Assembly: GCA_002412925.1 (NCBI GenBank)
Contig: DHVZ01000056.1
Location: 111,137-175,136 of the forward strand
Direction of reading: 5' to 3'
Length of the DNA stretch: 64,000 nt
From: Anaerolineales bacterium UBA5195
Lineage (GTDB): Bacteria; Chloroflexota; Anaerolineae; Anaerolineales; Villigracilaceae
Made by a program: the position numbers and the translations under genes. The notes below the pieces were generated by a model. That model searched no databases. It saw only the letters and a list, made by a program, of their open reading frames with translations, and was not told where the DNA came from. Below are positions 35,082 to 43,635 of this stretch, in pieces; position 1 is the first letter of the stretch; each line of letters opens with the position of its first letter.

Positions 35082-35117
35082 AACAGGCTGTCGGATGACC
35101 GACAGCCTGTTTTTTTT
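35082..35117. terminator. Terminator between convergent surface-protein and L,D-transpeptidase genes
   Basis: AACAGGCTGTCGG pairs with CCGACAGCCTGTT, followed by a run of T to 35117. Confidence 0.88.
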
Positions 35118-36278
35118 CTATGCTCCACCATCTCCGTAGAGGGCAGGATCAGTGGGAGTCTCCCCAGATGGGTCATGGACATAAACCCAATCCCCTTCGT
35201 TTGCCCAATTAAACAACCAGTGCGCATCGCCTGGAAATATATTCACACAGCCATGCGATTGTACGTAACCCATATTCGCGCGCCAGTAAGCGCCATGCAA
35301 AGCGCGCGCCTTGTCAAAATACATGGTCCAGGGTACCTTTTCCAGATAATAAAATTCTGGTGTTCCGGCTCCCCCTCGCATCGTTTCAGTTTCCAACTTC
35401 TTATAGATTTGAAAAAGCCCTGGGCGCGTATACAGGGGTTTCGCGCCGGTGGCAACGACTGTTGCGTAAACCATTTCTCCTTTGTCGTAAACGGCCAAGG
35501 TTTGTTCGCCCAAATCCACATCGACCCATCGTCCGTTGGTGACCCCGCTTGGTGGAGTGGTGTTGGGTGTTACTACAGCTAGGTCGCGCCCCAGCACCCA
35601 CTCATCCGGGCCGATCAGACACCAATCGTACCCTTCTATTCTCTGGGTCGAGAAGACTTGAACAACATCATAACGTTTTAACTGCCTGATAGGCACATTA
35701 TATGGTAAAAAGTTCGGCTCACGCCGGATATCTGTAGGTTGGAATACAAAACCAAAGGCGTTGCGCGGCGTCACATGGACTTCGACACCTGGAAATTTAT
35801 AGGGTTCGTTAAAATTACTAGCCATTGTTTCGCCATCGCCAGGTATGTAGCCCCCAGAGGGCAATAGAAAGTTATGTTCGTCAATTCGTTGAGAATAGAC
35901 GAGGTAGACAAATCCCGGCGGAATGGGTTGGCCTCCCGATTTTGAAATAGCGGCATCCAAGCTAGGGTAGATTCCAGTTCCGGTAGAGCTAGTAATTTTG
36001 TAATATTTATAAGGTAAATCACCCAATGCCAAATCAGGGTGCGAAATTTGCAGTGGCCGCAGAGGAAGTTCCATGCCGAGGCGGGCGCTCTCGGTCAGGT
36101 ACTGCGAGGGACCAAGCGGCACACAATCATCCGGTGTTTGCAGATAGACCCCGGGGGCGCAAAGCACCGCACCGCTATTTTCTTCGAGTGGTTGAGATGC
36201 CCGGGCAACAGACAGCATAATCGGGTCCAGCGGAGCGATCGCCACAATAATTATCAACAGGTAAAGTATACGTTTCAT
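35118..36278 (-). CDS. Secreted L,D-transpeptidase (YkuD) with canonical active site
   Basis: 386 residues. A signal peptide (MKRILYLLIIIVAIAPLDPIML) is followed by an SH3-like N-terminal region and a YkuD catalytic domain beginning near VDVDLGEQTLAVY. The motif is complete: HGAYW near residue 328, then SHGCVN with catalytic Cys. It forms 3-3 cross-links in peptidoglycan or attaches proteins to it. Unlike the paralogue at 13862, it keeps both His residues. Confidence 0.92.
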   Translation of the reverse strand: MKRILYLLIIIVAIAPLDPIMLSVARASQPLEENSGAVLCAPGVYLQTPDDCVPLGPSQYLTESARLGMELPLRPLQISHPDLALGDLPYKYYKITSSTGTGIYPSLDAAISKSGGQPIPPGFVYLVYSQRIDEHNFLLPSGGYIPGDGETMASNFNEPYKFPGVEVHVTPRNAFGFVFQPTDIRREPNFLPYNVPIRQLKRYDVVQVFSTQRIEGYDWCLIGPDEWVLGRDLAVVTPNTTPPSGVTNGRWVDVDLGEQTLAVYDKGEMVYATVVATGAKPLYTRPGLFQIYKKLETETMRGGAGTPEFYYLEKVPWTMYFDKARALHGAYWRANMGYVQSHGCVNIFPGDAHWLFNWANEGDWVYVHDPSGETPTDPALYGDGGA

Positions 36279-36303
36279 TTATCCGACTCTCTTTTTTACA
36301 ATT

Positions 36304-36458
36304 GGCTCTTTGGTAATCTCCGTGGTCAGATCCCGCATTTTGGGGCATGAGAGAGAACGCACACTCATACCCCAAAATGCAGCATTCTTCACCCCGTACC
36401 CTGTAAACCCATCAGGGCAAGCACCCATCGGAGCGGGCGGGAAAATCCTGGAGACCCT
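36304..36458 (-). repeat. Dispersed intergenic repeat, copy 3 (long form)
   Basis: On the minus strand it contains GGGTCTCCAGGATTTTCCCG and a ~55-bp block nearly identical to 45495-45567, then the inverted arms GCATTTTGGGGTATGA and TCATGCCCCAAAATGC, and ends GGAGATTACCAAAGAGCC. Confidence 0.7.
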
Positions 36459-36522
36459 TACAATTTGCGCTAGAATTATACATGCTTTGTGTTGTCAAAA
36501 TGTAAACTCTTTGCAAGTCTCA

Positions 36523-36577
36523 TGCTATAATTACAAAGCCGTTACGGCTTGACATGCACAGGACGCTATGTTAAAGT
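36523..36577 (+). promoter_or_regulatory. Two candidate promoters of the roadblock operon
   Basis: An extended -10 TGCTATAAT is at 36523-36531. TTGACA (36549-36554), 17 bp, TAAAGT (36572-36577) follows. The second is the better-spaced match. Confidence 0.55.
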
Positions 36578-36648
36578 AATTTAGAGAATTTTGTCAATCA
36601 TCGCATAGTACCAGTTGGTGATTGGCTTTTGTCTATCAGGAGGCCATT

Positions 36649-37020
36649 TTGTCGAAGTCTCGCACGCAACAAATGGTGGATCGTCTGCGTGAATTGCAGG
36701 CCTCATCGCCGGATATCGAAGCCTCTGCGGTCGTCAGTGTAGATGGTCTGAGCATTGCTTCCGCTTTGCCACAGGGTGTGGAAGAAGACCGCGTTTCAGC
36801 CATGTCAGCCGCCATGCTTTCGCTTGGCGAGCGTATTGCCGGCGAACTCGGGCGTGGTTCTCTTGAACAAGTCTACATAAAAGGCGAAAAGGGCTTCGTG
36901 ATTTTAATGTCTGTGGGAGAGGAAGCCGTTCTAACTGCCCTGGCTCGCGAACAGGCCAAGCTTGGCTTGATTTTCCTCGACATGCGCCGCGCCACTGAAA
37001 ACCTCGAAAAACTCATCTAA
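36649..37020 (+). CDS. Roadblock/LC7 domain protein
   Basis: 123 residues forming a single roadblock domain (DIEASAVVSVDGLSIASALP ... MSAAMLSLGERIAGELGRG ... VYIKGEKGFVILM). Bacterial members act as partners of small GTPases, such as MglB with MglA, or as dimeric scaffolds. No GTPase is in this operon. The start is TTG 36649, 5 nt after AGGAGG; an in-frame TTG at 36622 lacks a ribosome site. Confidence 0.88.
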   Translation: MSKSRTQQMVDRLRELQASSPDIEASAVVSVDGLSIASALPQGVEEDRVSAMSAAMLSLGERIAGELGRGSLEQVYIKGEKGFVILMSVGEEAVLTALAREQAKLGLIFLDMRRATENLEKLI

Positions 37021-37033
37021 GGCGGAGACTGTT

Positions 37034-37669
37034 ATGAGCCCGATCCCAAAAGCTGGACTGTACTACCCGAGCAAGTTCGGCATGATTATGATCAAAGCCC
37101 TTGAAGATGTGATGGGGAAAAACGGCCTCAATGCCATCTTAAACCTCGCCGGGTTGAGCAACTTTGTAGATAATTACCCGGCGGATAACCTCGAAAAGAC
37201 ATTTGATTTCGCCGATGTTTCATCCATCAATATTGCATTGGAAGAAATGTACGGTCCGCGCGGAGGGCGCGGGCTGGCCTTGCGCGCTGGGCGCGCCACT
37301 TTTGCCGATGCGTTAAAGAATTTTGGCGCCTTGGCAGGCGTGGGCGACCTTGCCTTTAAAGTCTTGCCATTACAGGCCAAGCTTCGGATTGGCATCCCGG
37401 CAATGGCAAAAATCTTTACCCAGGTGAGCGACCAGCACAGCACAGTTGAAGAGCGCGAAAATGAATTTGTGTATACCATCCACAAGTGCCCGGTGTGTTG
37501 GGGACGCTCTGGGGTGGATAAGCCGGTTTGCTTTATTGCCGTGGGGCTTTTGCAGGAAGGCTTGAAGTGGGTTTCGGGCGGAAATGAGTTCCGCGTTAAT
37601 GAGTCGAAATGCGTTGCGCTGGGTGAAGACATCTGTGAATTTATCATCCAGAAGGAACCAATCGCCTGA
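37034..37669 (+). CDS. V4R-domain protein
   Basis: 211 residues. The C-terminal half carries the V4R (4-vinyl-reductase-like) signature with its conserved cysteines: KCPVCWGR, KPVC, ESKCVALGEDICEFII. V4R domains bind hydrophobic small molecules and may bind zinc. The N-terminal half resembles the helical region found with them. It lies 13 bp after the roadblock gene and before a response regulator, suggesting a ligand-sensing module. Confidence 0.82.
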   Translation: MSPIPKAGLYYPSKFGMIMIKALEDVMGKNGLNAILNLAGLSNFVDNYPADNLEKTFDFADVSSINIALEEMYGPRGGRGLALRAGRATFADALKNFGALAGVGDLAFKVLPLQAKLRIGIPAMAKIFTQVSDQHSTVEERENEFVYTIHKCPVCWGRSGVDKPVCFIAVGLLQEGLKWVSGGNEFRVNESKCVALGEDICEFIIQKEPIA

Positions 37670-37696
37670 TTCTTCATGGCTTGGGTGAGGTGCGCT

Positions 37697-38551
37697 GTGG
37701 CTGATGCTAAATCAAAAATCCTCATAGTGGAAGACGACCTTGACGTGGCAGATATGCTGAATGCATATTTCCGTGTACAAGGCTATGAAGTTTTTACAGT
37801 CAACTGGGGTGAGGACGGTGTCCGCGCAGCAATAACCGCCCGGCCCGACCTGATTATCCTTGATATTCGCCTGCCTGATATCGATGGCTACGAGGTAGCC
37901 CGGCGGGTACGCTCTGACCGTAAAACAAATACAATCCCGATTATTTTCCTGACAGAAAAACGAGACCGCGCTGACCGCTTGCATGGTCTTGAGCTTGGCG
38001 CTGACGATTACATCACCAAGCCATTCGATGTTCAGGAATTGCGCCTGCGGGTCCGAAATGCCTTGCGCCGCGCCAGCCTGGACACCCTCACAAATCCGGT
38101 CACCGGCCTGCCCGAGGGAGAAGTCGTTGACGAGCACCTGAAGGAGTGTTTGGGCAAAGACAATTGGGCGCTGGTTTTGATTTCGCTGGAAAACCTGGAC
38201 ACCTTTCGAGAACACTATGGATTTGTCGCCTCGGATGATGTGATGCGTGCCGTCAGCCTGATGATCCAGAATGCATTGCGCGAGGCGGGCATTCCCGAGA
38301 ATTTCCTGGGGCACTCAGCCCCGTCAGAATTTGTATTGATGACCGATCCGGGCAGCGCAGCGGCGTTGAATGAGCGTGTTCGCACCCGGCTCGAACAATC
38401 CCTGGATTATTTCTACCCAATCAAAGACCGCGACCAAGCCGCAGCTCACAAAAACAGGCTGGTGGTGAAATCGGCCTGCCTGGTATCTGGAGATGGCCGG
38501 TTTACTTCGCTGGACGAGTTAAAAGCCGAACTTCTCAAGCAAAAAAAATAG
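37697..38551 (+). CDS. Response regulator with degenerate GGDEF-like output domain
   Basis: About 284 residues. The receiver domain (~5-125) is complete: VEDD, D56 in LDIRLP, a Thr in FLTEK and the Lys in ITKPF. The remainder starts like a GGDEF domain (LTNPVTGLPEGEVVDEHL ... WALVLISLENLDTFREHYGF) but the GG(D/E)EF site reads SAPSEF, so no cyclase activity is expected. GTG 37697 is preferred to ATG 37676 because GAGGTG lies just upstream. Confidence 0.85.
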   Translation: MADAKSKILIVEDDLDVADMLNAYFRVQGYEVFTVNWGEDGVRAAITARPDLIILDIRLPDIDGYEVARRVRSDRKTNTIPIIFLTEKRDRADRLHGLELGADDYITKPFDVQELRLRVRNALRRASLDTLTNPVTGLPEGEVVDEHLKECLGKDNWALVLISLENLDTFREHYGFVASDDVMRAVSLMIQNALREAGIPENFLGHSAPSEFVLMTDPGSAAALNERVRTRLEQSLDYFYPIKDRDQAAAHKNRLVVKSACLVSGDGRFTSLDELKAELLKQKK

Positions 38552-38559
38552 GAGTGATT

Positions 38560-39315
38560 TTGCAGATAACGGTGATTATCCCTACATACAACGAAGCGGA
38601 GAACCTGCCCAACCTGTTCTCCGCTCTTTTTTCGCTTCCATTGCCAGATTTAAAGCTCCTGGTGGTTGACGACAACAGCCCGGATGGCACCGGCCAGGTC
38701 GCAGATGACCTGGCCTCCCGCTATCCAGGGCGCGTATCTGTCATGCACCGGAGCGGGAAACTGGGCTTGCGAACTGCCTACCTGGAAGGTTTTAAACAGG
38801 CCATTGCGGGAGGGGCGCAGGCTGTCGCCCAGATGGATGCGGATTTTTCCCATGAACCGGCAAAGCTGGTCGAAATGGCGGCTGCGCTGGAGACTGCGGA
38901 TGTGGCGCTCGGTTCTCGCTACGTCCCCGGCGGCAGTGTGGATAAAGAATGGCCAATGTGGCGCAAGGGACTCTCGGCCTTCGGGAATTTTTATGCGCGC
39001 ACTATCCTGGGCCTGCCTCTGCGAGACATTACCACCGGCTACCGCCTCTGGCGCCGGGATGTCATCCTTGGAATGCCGCTTGAGCGCATCCAATCCAATG
39101 GGTATATTTTCCTGGTTGAAATGGCGTACATGGCCCATTCTCTGGAATATAAATTCGCCCAGGTACCAATCTATTTTGCCGACCGGCGCTGGGGGAAATC
39201 AAAAATGTCCCTTAAAATCCAAATCGAAGCCGCCCTGCGTGTCTGGCAGGTCAGGTGGCATTTCAGGGATTTGCGCAAACTTGGGAAGCAGGCCCGGAAG
39301 GCCTTTAGCGGATAA
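38560..39315 (+). CDS. Polyprenol-phosphate mannosyltransferase-like GT2 glycosyltransferase
   Basis: About 251 residues. A GT-A fold of the DPM1 type: IIPTYNEAENL, VVDDNSPDGTG, the QMDADFSHEP metal-binding site and the GSRYVPGGSV motif. There is no C-terminal membrane tail. It would load a sugar on polyprenyl phosphate, the donor used by GT-C enzymes such as that at 24991. TTG 38560 with GGAG upstream is the likely start. Confidence 0.88.
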   Translation: MQITVIIPTYNEAENLPNLFSALFSLPLPDLKLLVVDDNSPDGTGQVADDLASRYPGRVSVMHRSGKLGLRTAYLEGFKQAIAGGAQAVAQMDADFSHEPAKLVEMAAALETADVALGSRYVPGGSVDKEWPMWRKGLSAFGNFYARTILGLPLRDITTGYRLWRRDVILGMPLERIQSNGYIFLVEMAYMAHSLEYKFAQVPIYFADRRWGKSKMSLKIQIEAALRVWQVRWHFRDLRKLGKQARKAFSG

Positions 39316-40144
39316 TTTCCTGATACTGCTGGCAGAGTAAGCCCCACTCATCGAGATTCAATGTCTCGGCGCGGCGCATGGGGTCGATGCCAGATTGTTC
39401 GAGCAGTTGGCCAGCCTGAGTGGTAGATAGTCTCAGCCCTGCGGAGAGGGAATTCCGCAGGGTTTTGCGTTTCTGGCTGAAACCGGCTTTAGCCATCAGG
39501 AAGAATGTGTCCAGTAGGAATGCGGGGATGCGCGGCTCAGGGAACAGATCAACACGGAGGATGGCGGAATCCACTTTAGGGATAGGGAAAAAAGCTTCAG
39601 CCGGAAGTATCGCCATGATTTTGGGCTGTCCATAAACCTGTACGCTCAAAGCCAGCAGGCTCAGATCGCCAGGCTGGGCGCAGATGCGTTCGGCAACTTC
39701 TTTCTGGATGGTCAGCGCCATTCGCCGGGGACGGGGCGAGGCCTCGAGCAGGTGGCGGAAAATAGCCGAGGTGATGTAATATGGCACGTTGGCAACAACA
39801 AGGTACTCGTCCGTCTCGACCAGCGAGGCCGGGGAAACCTGGAGGATATCCCCCTCGACAATGCGGGTATTGGGATACGGGGCGAGAACTGTCTGTAAAA
39901 CGGGAATCAGTTCCCGGTCCAATTCGACGGCTACGACCGACTTGGCGGATATGGCCAGGTAGCGTGTCAGGCTTCCCAAGCCGGGACCAATCTCAAGCAC
40001 CACGTCCTCCGGCTGGATCTCTGCCGCCTGGACAATTTTCTCCAGCGCGGAGTGATCTTGCAGGAAGTTCTGGCCAAGACCTTTACTGGCCTGCAAGCCG
40101 TGTGCCCGCAGCAGTGCAGCGGTGTTGAGGGGTGGCAGAGTCAT
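39305..40144 (-). CDS. ksgA: 16S rRNA dimethyladenosine transferase
   Basis: It dimethylates the two adenines near the 3' end of 16S rRNA during small-subunit maturation. The family start SKGLGQNFLQD, SAM site EIGPGLGSLT, VAVELD, and the catalytic NVPYYI are all present in 279 residues. Its ATG overlaps the stop of the LCP gene upstream by 4 bp. The 3' end overlaps the convergent GT2 gene by 11 bp. Confidence 0.95.
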   Translation of the reverse strand: MTLPPLNTAALLRAHGLQASKGLGQNFLQDHSALEKIVQAAEIQPEDVVLEIGPGLGSLTRYLAISAKSVVAVELDRELIPVLQTVLAPYPNTRIVEGDILQVSPASLVETDEYLVVANVPYYITSAIFRHLLEASPRPRRMALTIQKEVAERICAQPGDLSLLALSVQVYGQPKIMAILPAEAFFPIPKVDSAILRVDLFPEPRIPAFLLDTFFLMAKAGFSQKRKTLRNSLSAGLRLSTTQAGQLLEQSGIDPMRRAETLNLDEWGLLCQQYQEIIR

Positions 40145-41298
40145 GGGCAGTTAAAACCTCCTTCTCCCGGTGGACGGGGTGTTCCTTCTGGAGCAACCGG
40201 CGGGGTGGATTCGGGCCAGACGCCTTGCTCAAAAGCGCTGACATAGACCCGCAGGGTGTTGAAATCGGCTTTGAAGATATAGACGTTCTTTTTGACGCCG
40301 ATATCATAAGTGCGCGCCTCGGTCAGCAGTTCGCGAGGAAAGGTGATGAACGAAATACTGCCGGGTTTTAATTGAGGAACCAGGCAGGCAAGCTGGCTGA
40401 TTTGTTCGGGGCTGAGGTCGGTCTGGACGGAACCTTTGAAGGTCTCGATGATTTCCGGGAGCTTTGGCAGGTTGGCTGGACTGAGCAGGGCATCGCGCGC
40501 GGCGCACAAGACCCGGTTTTGCTGGTCGGCGCGGCCGAAGGTGCCATGTTCGCGGATGCGGGCCAGCATGAGTGCCTGTGTACCATTTAGATGGTGCGCG
40601 CCCGGCGAAAAATACAGGTCGTTACGCTCCTTCTGGTCAGACTTGCGCGCGTCGACGGAATAAGGCAGGGTCACATCCACCCCGCCAATCACGTCAATCA
40701 GGCGGACAAAGGTCTGCATATTGGCGGCAAGATAGTGGTCGGGGTGCGCGCCAAAATTCAGTTCCAGGGTGCGCGCCAACAGGCCGGGACCTTGCCCGGG
40801 GCCATCATAATAGCCCATGCCGGGGTTGCCGTAAAGGTAAGCCTGGTTGATTTTGCCGTGTGTGATTTTATAATGGTCAGAAATGCCAGGGATTTCAACC
40901 CAAATGTCGCGGGGAAACTCCAGAACACTGACACGCGGGGTCACAAAATCGACACGCACCAGGCGGGTAACATCTGCCAGCCCATACAGGTAGCCCTTCG
41001 CACGCGTATCAGACCCAATCGCCAGGATGGTCATCGTCTGCGGGCCGCCACAGAGCGCGGTTTTCCCCTTGTAGGGTGTCCGCGTGGCTTTCCCAGGGGT
41101 CAGGTTGAATTCAAGCGCCGGCTGGGTCAGGAAAGAAGCCGCAGCAGATCTCTGGGTCGGCGCCCGGTTGGGCAGGAACAGCCCCGGCCCGAGCGGCGCT
41201 TTCCAGGCATCCTGGTAGGCGCTCCAGCCGACTGCAGCCCACAGGGCAGCGGCGACCAGAACAAGGAAGACAAGGACAAATTTCTCGAGGCGCGACAT
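40141..41298 (-). CDS. LytR-CpsA-Psr (LCP) family protein
   Basis: 385 residues with an N-terminal membrane segment (FVLVFLVLVAAALWAAVGW) and an extracellular LCP domain. Conserved features are IGSDTR, VDFVTPRVSVLEFPRDIWVEIP, the KINQAYLYG segment and the Arg-rich LMLARIREHGTFGRADQQNRV. LCP proteins transfer polyprenyl-linked polymers to peptidoglycan or to proteins. It is adjacent to a close paralogue. Confidence 0.9.
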   Translation of the reverse strand: MSRLEKFVLVFLVLVAAALWAAVGWSAYQDAWKAPLGPGLFLPNRAPTQRSAAASFLTQPALEFNLTPGKATRTPYKGKTALCGGPQTMTILAIGSDTRAKGYLYGLADVTRLVRVDFVTPRVSVLEFPRDIWVEIPGISDHYKITHGKINQAYLYGNPGMGYYDGPGQGPGLLARTLELNFGAHPDHYLAANMQTFVRLIDVIGGVDVTLPYSVDARKSDQKERNDLYFSPGAHHLNGTQALMLARIREHGTFGRADQQNRVLCAARDALLSPANLPKLPEIIETFKGSVQTDLSPEQISQLACLVPQLKPGSISFITFPRELLTEARTYDIGVKKNVYIFKADFNTLRVYVSAFEQGVWPESTPPVAPEGTPRPPGEGGFNCP

Positions 41299-41313
41299 AT
41301 CAAAATGAAAAAA

Positions 41314-42429
41314 TTATGGACAGGTAAATTCAGGTTTTGTTTGAGATTTCATCGTGGAGGCCGAATCTTGCGGGAGCGGCCATTCGCCTGACTGGAAGCG
41401 CGAAACATAGTCATTCAAAACCGCCAGGTCGACATCCAAAACAAAGACTTCTTTTTTGGCATCCGGATCGTATTTTCGCGTGGCCTTGAAAATATTTTCA
41501 GGGAAGCCAACAAACTGGATATCTTTGCCCTCGAGTTTCTGTCCCAGGCAGGATAATTGGGCGATTTGCTCCGGACTCAGGTCAGTTTGAAGATATTTTT
41601 GAAAGCCCTGGATCAGCTCTGGTGTTTTCGGCAAGATGGCCGGGCTTAATAGTTTTTTCTTGAGTGCGCACATGATGATACTCTGGTTATTTGCGCGCTG
41701 GAAGGTATTGATTGGGCGCAGCCTGGCGGCAATCAAGGCGGTTTGGCCGTCAAAATGATGGGAACCAGCCTCGATGAACCAGCCCTTGGGGTTCTCTGGT
41801 GTGCGTGCATCGATATCATAGGGCAGATAGACATCCAAGCCGCCAACCGCATCGACCAGCACTGCGAACGTCTGCATGTTGACGGCAAGATAATGATCAG
41901 GATGGAGACTGAAATTGAGGTCCAAAGTCCGAGCCAGCAACCCGGGTCCCTGGCCGGGGCCATCGTAGTATCCCAGCCCTTTATTGCCATATAAATAGGA
42001 TTGGTTCAGCTTTCCTTCTGTGAGGTTGTAATGGTCTGAGATTTCAGGGATTTTTACCCAAAGGTCACGCGGCATTTCAAGCACGGTGACGCGCGGCGTG
42101 ACAAAATCAATCCGCGCAATCCGGATAATATCTGCCAGGCCATAAAGGTAATGGTTGCCGCGTGAGTCAGAACCAACCGCCATGATATACATCAGGGCTG
42201 GGCCTCCGCAAAGTGGCTGCGGGGTTGGCGTAGGTAGAACGGTTGGAGCACTCGTCATCTCTGGCGCACTCGTTGCAGTCACGAGTTCAGTCGGTGTCGA
42301 AGACGGTGCTTGCGTAGGCAGATCAAGGCTTTCACCGAGCGGTCTGGAATAAAACCGACTTAGCTGGGCGGAAACCACCAGCAGGAGGACAAGCGCAATT
42401 GCGGCATAACCCCATTTTAATTTGTTCAT
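41314..42429 (-). CDS. LytR-CpsA-Psr (LCP) family protein, paralogue
   Basis: 371 residues with the same layout as the neighbouring LCP protein: one N-terminal membrane segment, a Ser/Thr/Pro linker, and VGSDSR, FVTPRVTVLEMPRDLWVKIP, KLNQSYLYGN and ARLRPINTFQRANNQS motifs. The pair most likely arose by tandem duplication. It is separated from the next gene by 15 bp and belongs to the same transcript. Confidence 0.9.
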   Translation of the reverse strand: MNKLKWGYAAIALVLLLVVSAQLSRFYSRPLGESLDLPTQAPSSTPTELVTATSAPEMTSAPTVLPTPTPQPLCGGPALMYIMAVGSDSRGNHYLYGLADIIRIARIDFVTPRVTVLEMPRDLWVKIPEISDHYNLTEGKLNQSYLYGNKGLGYYDGPGQGPGLLARTLDLNFSLHPDHYLAVNMQTFAVLVDAVGGLDVYLPYDIDARTPENPKGWFIEAGSHHFDGQTALIAARLRPINTFQRANNQSIIMCALKKKLLSPAILPKTPELIQGFQKYLQTDLSPEQIAQLSCLGQKLEGKDIQFVGFPENIFKATRKYDPDAKKEVFVLDVDLAVLNDYVSRFQSGEWPLPQDSASTMKSQTKPEFTCP

Positions 42430-42435
42430 ATCTTC

Positions 42436-43635
42436 CTAATTGAGCATGTCTGGGATGGTGGCCGGGGCAGGCGCCAGGAAATAGACCGTCACCATGCCGC
42501 TCCAGGTCTGCCAGTCTTCATCGCTATAGCCAAGATCGATCCACAGGCGGCCATCGGGGAATCCGCCGCCCAGATCGCCAATCACTGCCACGCCGTAGCC
42601 GGGGACATAAACCTGCGAACCAGCCAACTGGTTATATAACGAACGCACCATCGCCACCACGCCGCGTTTGACCGGCATTCCGCTGGCTGTGCCATATGAG
42701 CATTTCGAAGTGCCTGAGCGGCAGGGTGAGTACGAGGTGGCATACATTTGCACCGCGCGCCAGTACTGGATTTGCCCGCCAGGCACCTCCAGCGTTTGGA
42801 CGGTCACCTGTGTGCCCAGGCTGACCAGGCTGTCCTTTGGCGAACGCACGAGGGTTTCAGCTTCCGTTGCCCGTTCCACTTCGACGCCGTCTTCGTAACG
42901 CACGCGCACGCGGCTGACGATCAGCCCAGGTTCCCCAACCTGGAGCACTTTCTGTGTCCCCACAGCCAGGTCAGCTGAGTATTCATATTTTTTGGAAAAA
43001 GGGATGGATTTTTCCACCAGAGAGACAGTTTCAGTGACGCGGACGATTTTAATCTGCCCGTCAGCAGGCAGCGGCTCAGACTCGCCCGGCAGGCTTCGAT
43101 CCAGTCCGAGCAGCGGAATCCCGGCTGAGGCCAGTGCCCGCCCAACCGTCGGCGCAGAAGACTTGTCCGTGACTGTTTGCCCATCCACGCTGATGAAGAT
43201 GTCACGGGCCGGGCGATAGGTAACCGTTAGATCGGCCTTGATCGGCGTCTCAAGCGGTGGTTCGAAATAATCTGCTGCGTAAAGCTGCAAGCCGGCCTGC
43301 GCCAACGCCTGCCCGACGGTGGCAGCTGTTGTTTGGAAGGAGCTTTTATTCTCCGGGCTGAGCAGAGTCAGCGTCTGCGCCCGGCGGATTTGCAGGGTAT
43401 AAGGTCCACCGGGCGGCAGGGAAAAATCGTCGGGCAGGTCGATGCCGTTGAAATGGATTTCATCTGCGGGGGAGAGCGTCACACCGGCCTGGGACAGGAT
43501 GGCAGCCGGGGTGTTGGCATCGGCCTGAAGAGTAAGTACCTGATCCCCATCTAAAAGATAAATCGTTGTTTTGGCATCCTGCGGCTGGCATGAAGCCAAG
43601 GATAAAACCAGCAGGAGCCAGAAAAGGCGTTTCAT
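42436..43635 (-). CDS. Lipoprotein with DUF348 repeats, G5 domain and 3D (DPBB) domain
   Basis: About 399 residues. A lipobox signal (LLLVLSLASC) leads to two or three DUF348 repeats (PAAILSQAGVTLSPADEI, ATVGQALAQAGLQLYAADYF, PTVGRALASAGIPLLGLDRS). A G5 domain follows (IPFSKKYEYSADLAVGTQKV), and a C-terminal 3D barrel with YATSYSPCRSG and the GDLGGG and WIDLGYSD motifs. This is the architecture of YabE-like cell-wall proteins, possibly lytic. The ATG overlaps the nitroreductase stop by 4 bp. Confidence 0.88.
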   Translation of the reverse strand: MKRLFWLLLVLSLASCQPQDAKTTIYLLDGDQVLTLQADANTPAAILSQAGVTLSPADEIHFNGIDLPDDFSLPPGGPYTLQIRRAQTLTLLSPENKSSFQTTAATVGQALAQAGLQLYAADYFEPPLETPIKADLTVTYRPARDIFISVDGQTVTDKSSAPTVGRALASAGIPLLGLDRSLPGESEPLPADGQIKIVRVTETVSLVEKSIPFSKKYEYSADLAVGTQKVLQVGEPGLIVSRVRVRYEDGVEVERATEAETLVRSPKDSLVSLGTQVTVQTLEVPGGQIQYWRAVQMYATSYSPCRSGTSKCSYGTASGMPVKRGVVAMVRSLYNQLAGSQVYVPGYGVAVIGDLGGGFPDGRLWIDLGYSDEDWQTWSGMVTVYFLAPAPATIPDMLN

